From Umezawaea sp042738955 (lineage in GTDB: Bacteria; Actinomycetota; Actinomycetes; Mycobacteriales; Pseudonocardiaceae): a stretch of DNA of 64,000 nt. Every line of letters starts with the position of its first letter. The first letter of the stretch is position 1. The stretch is from positions 1-64,000 of the forward strand of contig NZ_JBHYHC010000035.1 in assembly GCF_042738955.1 (NCBI RefSeq). The letters run 5' to 3'. The notes below the pieces were generated by a model. It was not told the DNA's origin. It ran no database searches and saw nothing but the letters and a program-made list of their open reading frames with translations. The position numbers were made by a program, and so were the translations under genes. Positions 57,542 through 64,000 of this stretch are shown piece by piece.

Positions 57542-58177
57542 ATGGCCGAAACGCGGATCACCCTGGACGAAGCCGTCAACCTCACCCGCACGGGCGATGT
57601 GTGGCTGTTCCGCGGCGACTCGGCGGCCGACCGGGCGATCAGGATGACGACGAACAGCCCGGTCAACCACGTCGGGATGGCCGTGGTCATCGACGACCTG
57701 CCGCCGCTGATGTGGCACGCCGAACTGGGCAAGTCGCTGACGGACATGTGGACCGGCACGCACCAGCGCGGGGTGCAGCTGCACGACCTGCGCAGCGCGG
57801 TGCTGGTGTGGGCGAACCGGTACGGGCAGCGGGCGTGGCTGCGGCAGCTCGACCACCGGCACACCCGCGAGACCGACGACGCCGTGCTGAAGACGATCGC
57901 GCGGCTGGACGGCACGCCGTTCCCGTCGACGGCGAAGCTGGCGTCGCGGTGGCTGCGCGGGCGGCTGCCGAAGGTGCGCAGGGGCGTGCCGGACGCGGCG
58001 CTGGAGACGGCGTACTGCGCGGAGGTCGTGGCGATCACCTACGAGGCGATGGGGCTGCTGCCCACCGGACGCCGGGTGAACTGGTACGACCCCGGCCGGT
58101 TCTGGAGCGGTGACGGGCTGGAGCTGGAACTCGGGGCGGAGCTGAGCGCGGAGATCGCGGTCGACATCCCGGCGTGA
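57542..58177 (+). CDS. Permuted NlpC/P60-like papain-fold protein
   Basis: 211 residues. GDVWLFRGDSAADRAIRM and SPVNHVGMAVVIDD give the conserved His; AYCAEVVAITYEAMGLL gives the Cys, placed after the His as in permuted (YiiX/YebB-type) NlpC/P60 proteins. No signal peptide. May hydrolyse lipid- or peptide-type amide or ester bonds in the cell. ATG 57542 is chosen; the longer frame from 57398 overlaps the divergent small gene. Confidence 0.72.
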   Translation: MAETRITLDEAVNLTRTGDVWLFRGDSAADRAIRMTTNSPVNHVGMAVVIDDLPPLMWHAELGKSLTDMWTGTHQRGVQLHDLRSAVLVWANRYGQRAWLRQLDHRHTRETDDAVLKTIARLDGTPFPSTAKLASRWLRGRLPKVRRGVPDAALETAYCAEVVAITYEAMGLLPTGRRVNWYDPGRFWSGDGLELELGAELSAEIAVDIPA

Positions 58178-58209
58178 ACCGGTTCGACACGCCGTAGGAC
58201 AATCGGGGT

Positions 58210-59847
58210 ATGCAGGTTCAGACCGAGGCCGATTGGGTCTCCCGTTTCGCAGACGACGTCATCGCCGAAGCCGAACGCCGCGCGCCCGGCAAACCCATCG
58301 TCTGCGCGTCCGGCCTGAGCCCGTCCGGCCCCGTCCACCTCGGCAACCTCCGCGAGGTCATGACGCCGCACCTGGTCGCGGACGAGATCCGCCGCCGCGG
58401 CCACGACGTCGTGCACCTGTTGTCGTGGGACGACTTCGACCGGTTCCGCAAGGTCCCGGTCGGGGTCGACCCGGCGTGGGCCGAGCACATCGGCAAGCCG
58501 CTCACGTCCGTTCCCGCGCCCGAGGGCAGCGAGCACCCGAACTGGGCCGAGCACTTCAAGGCGCCGATGATCGCGGCTCTCGCCGAGCTGGGCATCGAGT
58601 ACCGGCCCGTCAGCCAGACGCAGATGTACACCTCCGGCGCGTACCGCGACCAGATCCTGCTCGCGGTGCGCGAGCGCGCGAAGATCGACGCGATCCTCGA
58701 CCGGTACCGCACCAAGGACAAGCCCGTCACCGAGCAGGACGACGAGGAGCAGTACTTCCCGTACAAGCCGTACTGCTCCGAGTGCGACCGCGACATGACG
58801 ACGGTCACCTCCTACGACGACGAGACGACCGAGCTGACGTACACCTGCGTGTGCGGCCACTCGGAGACCGTGCTGCTCAAGGAGCACAACCACGGCAAGC
58901 TCGTGTGGAAGGTCGACTGGCCCATGCGCTGGGCGTACGAGGGCGTCGTGTTCGAACCGTCCGGTGTGGACCACTCGTCCCCCGGCTCGTCGTTCGTCGT
59001 GGGCGGCCAGATCGTGCGCGAGGTGTTCGACGGCAAGCAGCCGATCGGCCCGATGTACGCGTTCGTCGGCATCTCCGGCATGGCCAAGATGAGCAGCTCC
59101 AAGGGCGGCGTGCCCACGCCGGGCGACGCCCTGGAGATCATGGAGGCCCCGCTGGTGCGCTGGCTGTACGCGCGCCGCAAGCCGAACCAGTCGTTCAAGG
59201 TCGCGTTCGACCAGGAGGTCCAGCGCACCTACGACGAGTGGGACGCGCTGGAGCGCAAGATCGCCGACGGCACGGCGGTGGCGGTCGACGCGATCGCCCA
59301 CGACCGCGCGGTCCGCACGGCGGCGGGCCCGCTGCCGACCACGCCGATCCCGATCGCGTACCGCACGCTGGCGTCCATCGTGGACATCACGACCGGCGAC
59401 GTGGAGCAGACGCTGCGCATCGTCCGCGACCTGGACCCGGCCCGCCCGGTGTCCACGTTGGACGAGGTCCGCCCGAGGCTCGACCGCGCCGGGCATTGGA
59501 TCACCACGCAGGTCCCGCTCGACCAGCGGACCAGGGTGCGCGACCACGCCGACGTGGACCTGATCCAGTCCCTCGACGAGCACCAGCGCGAGTCCCTGCG
59601 CCTGCTCCTCCAGGGCTTGGACAGCCACTGGTCCCTGGACGGCCTGACGGACCTCGTCTACGGCGTCCCGAAGGACCAGGCGGGCCTGCCGAGGGACACC
59701 AAGCCGACCCCGGAGCTGAAGGTCGCGCAACGCACGTTCTTCGCGCTCCTGTACCGCCTGCTGGTAGGCGTCGAAACCGGCCCCCGCCTGCCCACGCTGC
59801 TGCTGGCAGTGGGCGCGGACCGGGTCCGCAAGCTGCTGTCGGACTGA
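58210..59847 (+). CDS. lysS: Class I lysyl-tRNA synthetase
   Basis: 545 residues of the archaeal-type class I LysRS. HIGH-like SGPVHLGNLREVMTP, KMSKS-like GMAKMSSSKGG, a zinc-like Cys cluster (CSECDRDM, CVCGH) and the C-terminal helical domain. It charges tRNA-Lys. Many actinomycetes carry this in addition to, or instead of, the class II enzyme; class I LysRS is known to discriminate better against some lysine analogues such as S-(2-aminoethyl)cysteine. Confidence 0.93.
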   Translation: MQVQTEADWVSRFADDVIAEAERRAPGKPIVCASGLSPSGPVHLGNLREVMTPHLVADEIRRRGHDVVHLLSWDDFDRFRKVPVGVDPAWAEHIGKPLTSVPAPEGSEHPNWAEHFKAPMIAALAELGIEYRPVSQTQMYTSGAYRDQILLAVRERAKIDAILDRYRTKDKPVTEQDDEEQYFPYKPYCSECDRDMTTVTSYDDETTELTYTCVCGHSETVLLKEHNHGKLVWKVDWPMRWAYEGVVFEPSGVDHSSPGSSFVVGGQIVREVFDGKQPIGPMYAFVGISGMAKMSSSKGGVPTPGDALEIMEAPLVRWLYARRKPNQSFKVAFDQEVQRTYDEWDALERKIADGTAVAVDAIAHDRAVRTAAGPLPTTPIPIAYRTLASIVDITTGDVEQTLRIVRDLDPARPVSTLDEVRPRLDRAGHWITTQVPLDQRTRVRDHADVDLIQSLDEHQRESLRLLLQGLDSHWSLDGLTDLVYGVPKDQAGLPRDTKPTPELKVAQRTFFALLYRLLVGVETGPRLPTLLLAVGADRVRKLLSD

Positions 59848-59851
59848 GCGG

Positions 59852-59883
59852 ACGGGGTCAGGTCGTCGTCGACCTGACCCCGT
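59852..59883. terminator. Hairpin terminator between lysS and the convergent membrane-protein gene
   Basis: Perfect 14-bp arms (59852-59865 and 59870-59883) with a 4-nt loop, immediately after the lysS stop and 5 nt before the end of the convergent gene. Confidence 0.85.
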
Positions 59884-59888
59884 TCCGC

Positions 59889-60695
59889 CTAGTCGATGAA
59901 CCCGCTGTACAGCAGCAGCAGCACGAACACCGCGATGACCGAGTACACGACCGTGGCGATGATCGCGGTGGCCGCGTGGTCCCACCGGGCCAGTGCGGTG
60001 CCGCCGCTCGTCGAGCCCAGCCGCCACTGCCACCCCGCCACCACCGTCGCGGCGAGCAGCGTGGGCGGCACGAACAGCGACACCACCGCCGCACCCGTCT
60101 CCGCCCCCGCGAGTTGGGCGGCCACGCCGAACAGCACCAGTCCGAGCACCCCGGTCCCGATCGCCGCCTGCGACCGCCACGGGTGCCGCGGCCGAACTCG
60201 GCCGCCGACCAGGAACGCGATCCCGCCCACCACGAGGGCCAGCAGACCGGTCAGCCACGCGCCCGCCTCCACCAGGCCCTCCGACGTCCGCCACCACGGC
60301 AGCCGGTCCCGCCACGCGGCCAGTTCGGCCTCACCCAGCCCGAGGTCCTCGGTGATCCGCACGGAGTGCGAGGCGTGCCCGTAGTCGGCCATCTGCGCGG
60401 TGCACGACACCCGGCGGTCGCCGTGCACGGCGGTGCAGGCGCCGGGGACGATCGGCCGCGGGTCGGACCGCACGACGGTGATCGCCAACTCCCGCCCGCC
60501 GACCGGCACCGAGCACTCCGACCGGTCGTCGAGTCGTTGGCACGACAGGGACTCGGTGGTGATCGTGACTCCGTCGACCCACACCTGGTACACGCCGGTG
60601 GTGACCAGGCTCGGAGCGACCGACGCCACGAGCGCCGCGGCCCCCAGCACGACCGCGAGCACGACGAGCGGCAGGAACGGGCGCGGATCGGTCAC
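59889..60695 (-). CDS. Membrane protein, unknown
   Basis: 268 residues: an N-terminal transmembrane segment, an extracytoplasmic region of about 120 residues with four Cys (probably disulphides), and four further transmembrane segments to the C-terminus. No recognised domain. It sits alone between two terminators. Confidence 0.75.
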   Translation of the reverse strand: MTDPRPFLPLVVLAVVLGAAALVASVAPSLVTTGVYQVWVDGVTITTESLSCQRLDDRSECSVPVGGRELAITVVRSDPRPIVPGACTAVHGDRRVSCTAQMADYGHASHSVRITEDLGLGEAELAAWRDRLPWWRTSEGLVEAGAWLTGLLALVVGGIAFLVGGRVRPRHPWRSQAAIGTGVLGLVLFGVAAQLAGAETGAAVVSLFVPPTLLAATVVAGWQWRLGSTSGGTALARWDHAATAIIATVVYSVIAVFVLLLLYSGFID

Positions 60696-60796
60696 GTCTT
60701 CTCCCCCTGGCGGCCGGTGCGGCTCCTACCAGGGCATCGCGGACGGGATCACCCCGTTAGCCGCGAATCGGACACGTCCACCCAACGGCCCAAGCG

Positions 60797-60826
60797 CGGG
60801 GGCCTCGCTCGGTGGCGAGGCCCCCG
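60797..60826 (-). terminator. Hairpin terminator after pgm
   Basis: Perfect 12-bp arms (60797-60808 and 60815-60826) with a 6-nt loop, 5 nt past the end of the phosphoglucomutase gene on the minus strand. Confidence 0.8.
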
Positions 60827-60831
60827 GTTCG

Positions 60832-62469
60832 CTAGGACCCCAGCACCCCGTCCAGCACCGTCTGCGCCTCCTGTTGCAACAGCGCCAGGTGGTCTGGGCC
60901 CTTGAAGGACTCGGCATAGAGCTTGTACACGTCCTCGGTGCCCGAGGGCCTCGCGGCGAACCAGCCGGATTCCGTCACGACCTTCAAGCCGCCCACGGAC
61001 GCCCCGTTGCCGGGGGCGTTGGTCAGGCGGTCGAGGATCTTCTCGCCCGCGATCTCCTCCACGGCCACCTGGTCAGGGGACAGCGCCCCCAGCGCGGCCT
61101 TCTGCGCACGAGTAGCGGGTGCGTCGATCCGGGCGTACACGGGGTCGCCCAGCGAGCCCGTCAGCTCCCGGTACCGCTCCGACGGCGTCTTCCCCGTCAC
61201 GGCGATGATCTCCGACGCCAGCAGCGCCAGGATCAGGCCGTCCTTGTCGGTCGTCCACACCCGGCCGTCGCGGCGCAGGAACGACGCCCCGGCGCTCTCC
61301 TCGCCGCCGAAGGCGATCGAGCCGTCCAACAGTCCCGGCACGAACCACTTGAACCCGACCGGCACCTCGATCAGCCGCCGCCCCAGCGACGAGGCCACCC
61401 GGTCGATGATCGACGAACTCACCATCGTCTTGCCGATGGCCGCGTCGGAAGACCACCCGTCGCGGTGCGAGTACAGGTAGTCGATCGCCACGGCGAGGAA
61501 GTGGTTCGGGTTCATCAGGCCGCCGTCGGGGGTCACGATGCCGTGCCTGTCCGAGTCGGCGTCGTTGCCCGTGGCCACGTCGAACTCCGCGCGGCGGGAG
61601 ATCAGCGACGCCATGGCGTACGGGGACGAGCAGTCCATCCGGATGCGGCCGTCCCAGTCGAGCGTCATGAACCCGAACGTGGAGTCCACCACGGGGTTCA
61701 CGACCGTGAGGTCGAGGCCGTGGCGGTCGGCGATCTCCGACCAGTACGCGACGCTCGCGCCGCCCAGCGGGTCCGCGCCGATGCGCACGCCCGCCGAGCG
61801 GATGGCGTCCAGGTCCACGACCGACGGCAGTTCCGTCACGTACAGGTCGAGGAAGTCGAACGGCTCCGCGGTCTGGCGGGCGCGGGCGTACGGGATGCGC
61901 TTGACGCCCGAGAGCCCGGCCTCCAGCAGCTCGTTGGCCCGGTCCTGGATGCCCTTGGTGATGCCGGAGTCGGCGGGGCCGCCGTCCGGCGGGTTGTACT
62001 TGAAGCCGCCGTCCTCGGGCGGGTTGTGCGACGGGGTCACGACCACGCCGTCCGCCAAGCCCTCCGCACGACCGGCGTTGTAGGTCAGGATCGCCAACGA
62101 CACCGCGGGCGTGGGCGTGTAGCCCTCGCGGCTGTCGACGAGGACGCGCACGCCGTTGGCGACGAACACCTCCAGCGCGGTGACGAACGCGGGCTCGGAC
62201 AGCGCGTGCGTGTCCCGGCCCAGGTACAGCGGGCCGGTCACGCCGGCGCGCGCCCGGTGCTCGCACACGGCCTGCGCGGCGGCGGCGATGTGGTCGTCGG
62301 TGAAGCCGATCCGCAACGCCGACCCGCGGTGGCCGGACGTGCCGAAAGCGACCCGCTGCTCGGCGACCGACGGGTCGGGGTGCTCCGCGTAGTACGACGT
62401 GACCAGGTGCGCTACGTCGACCAGGTCGGCTCGCGTCGCGGGCTGACCTGCGCGCGGGTGGACTGCCAC
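60832..62469 (-). CDS. pgm: Phosphoglucomutase (alpha-D-glucose phosphate-specific)
   Basis: 545 residues. RVAFGTSGHRGSALRIGFTD substrate region, phosphoserine loop VVVTPSHNPPEDGGFKYNPP, metal loop GNDADSDRHG and the sugar-binding GGEESAGASFLRRDG. Interconverts glucose-1-P and glucose-6-P. Housekeeping. Confidence 0.96.
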   Translation of the reverse strand: MAVHPRAGQPATRADLVDVAHLVTSYYAEHPDPSVAEQRVAFGTSGHRGSALRIGFTDDHIAAAAQAVCEHRARAGVTGPLYLGRDTHALSEPAFVTALEVFVANGVRVLVDSREGYTPTPAVSLAILTYNAGRAEGLADGVVVTPSHNPPEDGGFKYNPPDGGPADSGITKGIQDRANELLEAGLSGVKRIPYARARQTAEPFDFLDLYVTELPSVVDLDAIRSAGVRIGADPLGGASVAYWSEIADRHGLDLTVVNPVVDSTFGFMTLDWDGRIRMDCSSPYAMASLISRRAEFDVATGNDADSDRHGIVTPDGGLMNPNHFLAVAIDYLYSHRDGWSSDAAIGKTMVSSSIIDRVASSLGRRLIEVPVGFKWFVPGLLDGSIAFGGEESAGASFLRRDGRVWTTDKDGLILALLASEIIAVTGKTPSERYRELTGSLGDPVYARIDAPATRAQKAALGALSPDQVAVEEIAGEKILDRLTNAPGNGASVGGLKVVTESGWFAARPSGTEDVYKLYAESFKGPDHLALLQQEAQTVLDGVLGS

Positions 62470-62527
62470 GGGTGTTCTCCTCGCTCTGGGCTGCGGCTTG
62501 AAGCAGACCCCTCCGCGCCCACCGAGG

Positions 62528-63535
62528 TCAAGGGGACACGTCGGGCTCGGCCTCGACGATCTCCGCGTCCAGGATGTCCACGATCGGGATCGTGTCGTCG
62601 CGCTCCGCCTTGACGGTCGACGGGGGCGCGGTGTCGACGATGCCGTACTTCTCCTGGAGGTGCCGTTTGCGGTACGCGTGCTCGGCGTCGTCCACGACCC
62701 GCCGCAGCGTCGTCGCGTTCAGGCCCGCGCCGATCAGCACGCCGACGACGGGCACGGCCTGGCCGAGCTTGCGCTGGGTGAGCCGGATGCCGAGCTGGGC
62801 GTAGACCTGCTCGACGACCTTGGTCACGACGTTCTGCCGCAGCTGGTCCCACGTGTGCTTGCGGGCCAGGCCCTGGACCAGCTTGTTCAGCTCCAGGTAG
62901 GCCGCCGCCTTGGTCACGTCCGAGGACGTGCCGAGGTTCAGCACGCCCAGCGCGAACATCTGCTCCTCGGGCCGGGCCAGGTCGTAGCCGTAGTAGGCGG
63001 CCACGTGCGCGACCGCCCGCTGGCTCGCGATCAGCACGGCGGCGGCGTCCGCGGCCATCGCGCCGACCACGACGCCCGCGCCGGGGGCGCCGCCGCTCGC
63101 GACCCCGAGCAGTTCGCCGCCGGAGACCGCGAGGCCCGCGGCGGCGCCCTGCACGGTGGACGCGGTGATGTAGGCGAGGTCGAGCCGCGGCTTGACCTTG
63201 TCCATCTCGCTGAGCGGCAGCTTCCGGATGTCCTCGATCTCCGCCACGTCGTGGCCGCGCTTCTGGTACGCCTTCAGCACGGCCCCGGACCGGACGCTGG
63301 CCCGCGCGGCGCGCGAACCGAGGTCGGTGAAGCCGCCGAGCGCCTTCATCAGCAGTCCCTGGAACTGCTCGGAGCCGGGGATCATGTCGATGCGGCGCTT
63401 GGCGACCTCGCCGGTCCGGTGCAGGCGGTCCCGCACGACCGCGGGCAGGAACGAGCGCTCGGACGGCTTCTCGCTCGCGATCAGCGCGTCCCACGCCTCG
63501 CCGTCGTACTCGGACATCCCGCTGCGAAACGACAT
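62528..63535 (-). CDS. EcsC family protein
   Basis: 335 residues. Hydrophobic glycine/alanine-rich stretches (GAAAGLAVSGGELLGVASGG, GAGVVVGAMAADAAAVL) around YYGYDLARPEEQMFALGVLN are characteristic of EcsC. Role unclear; EcsC is a protein encoded with the Ecs ABC transporter in Bacillus but found alone in actinobacteria. Confidence 0.85.
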   Translation of the reverse strand: MSFRSGMSEYDGEAWDALIASEKPSERSFLPAVVRDRLHRTGEVAKRRIDMIPGSEQFQGLLMKALGGFTDLGSRAARASVRSGAVLKAYQKRGHDVAEIEDIRKLPLSEMDKVKPRLDLAYITASTVQGAAAGLAVSGGELLGVASGGAPGAGVVVGAMAADAAAVLIASQRAVAHVAAYYGYDLARPEEQMFALGVLNLGTSSDVTKAAAYLELNKLVQGLARKHTWDQLRQNVVTKVVEQVYAQLGIRLTQRKLGQAVPVVGVLIGAGLNATTLRRVVDDAEHAYRKRHLQEKYGIVDTAPPSTVKAERDDTIPIVDILDAEIVEAEPDVSP

Positions 63536-63548
63536 CCCACCAACCTAC

Positions 63549-64000
63549 CTACTCGTACGAGATCGCGTTCAGCACGTTGAGGCGCGCCGCTCGGATGGCG
63601 GGCAGGATCGCCGCGACCACGCCGACCGCCGCCGCCACCGCCAGGTAGGTACCCATTTGCGTCCACGGGAACCCGAGTTCGGTGATCCCCTCGTCCTTGA
63701 GCGCCTTGACGGTCGCCACGCCGAGCCCGCTGCCGACCAGCAGCCCGAGCAGCGCGCCGAACACCGAGATCACCACGGACTCCACGGTGATCATCCGCAT
63801 CACCTGGGACCGGCGCATGCCGATGGCCCGCAGCAGCCCGAGTTCACGGGTCCGCTCGATGACCGACAGGGCGAGGGTGTTGATCACGCCGAGTACGGCG
63901 ATGAGGATCGCCAGCGCCAGCAGGATCTGCACCATGAGCAGCACGGTGTCGAGCTGCGCGGCCTGCTCCTTCACGTACGCGCTGCGGTCCTGCACGGTGA
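63549..64000 (-). CDS. FtsX-type ABC permease, C-terminal part (cut by window edge)
   Basis: The frame enters from the right edge and ends at 63549. It shows the FtsX domain: LAILIAVLGVINTLALSVIE, RTRELGLLRAIGMRRSQVM, and a terminal PAIRAARLNVLNAISYE. Three helices typical of MacB/FtsX permeases. The start lies outside the window. Confidence 0.9.
   Translation of the reverse strand, partial: TVQDRSAYVKEQAAQLDTVLLMVQILLALAILIAVLGVINTLALSVIERTRELGLLRAIGMRRSQVMRMITVESVVISVFGALLGLLVGSGLGVATVKALKDEGITELGFPWTQMGTYLAVAAAVGVVAAILPAIRAARLNVLNAISYE

Overview
The window is high-GC, gene-dense DNA typical of a filamentous actinomycete. It has long GC-biased codons, GTG/TTG starts and many ATGA/GTGA overlaps, and it carries an ECF sigma factor with a CU044_5270-type partner, an MbtH protein, a giant NRPS and a class I LysRS. 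I would guess Pseudonocardiales (Saccharothrix/Lentzea/Actinosynnema-like), but only 'actinomycete' is firmly supported.

Layout. (1) 1-4005: a membrane-protein fragment, a secreted GH3 glycosidase with a CBM6-like tail, a divergent small alarmone synthetase sharing a perfect DasR-type (dre) operator with it, and a decayed DUF4241 gene. (2) 4165-28368: a non-ribosomal peptide cluster. Minus-strand unit A runs sbnB-like, sbnA-like, four-module NRPS, ABC permease, P450. Minus-strand unit B runs MbtH, ABC ATPase, an unannotated 38-codon ORF, Kef-type antiporter, flavin reductase. A tryptophan halogenase is divergent on the plus strand. The NRPS reads C-A-T-E / C-A-T / C-A-T / C-A-T-TE. Pocket residues give the same acidic code for A1 and A3 (DIWEVTADDK), a large hydrophobic pocket for A2 (DAWAVAGIAK) and a clear glycine code for A4 (DILQIGMIWK). 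With a 2,3-diaminopropionate (Dap) pathway and a tryptophan halogenase beside it, the simplest model is D-Dap, (chloro)Trp, Dap, Gly, probably N-acylated because the enzyme begins with a condensation domain. (3) 28427-33914: a membrane protein, a two-component system, an acyltransferase, a MOSC-like protein and a Ca2+/H+ antiporter. (4) 33933-40535: a seven-gene carrier-protein operon: KAS III-like, ATP-grasp ligase, type III-fold PLP decarboxylase, ACP, second thiolase-fold protein and a split acyl-CoA dehydrogenase pair. It resembles the butirosin BtrI/J/K logic with condensation and desaturation enzymes added. (5) 40627-64000: mostly ordinary genes (SMI1-like, LysR, MacB-type ABC exporter, S9 peptidase, ECF sigma unit, LLM oxidoreductase with MarR, a PLP enzyme with LysR, IlvA, LysS class I, Pgm, EcsC, FtsX fragment).

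The most informative observation is regulatory. Three minus-strand promoters, before sbnB, before the KAS III operon and (degenerate) before mbtH, carry the same hexamer GCTGAC three times at exact 11-bp spacing, which is the geometry of SARP activator sites. This ties the NRPS cluster and the ACP operon, 14 kb apart, into one predicted regulon and suggests that the ACP operon makes the acyl group used by the NRPS starter C domain. No SARP gene lies in the window. A separate dre-like element overlaps the predicted -10/+1 of the halogenase promoter, and a perfect dre sits between the GH3 and alarmone-synthetase genes, so N-acetylglucosamine sensing may also act here.
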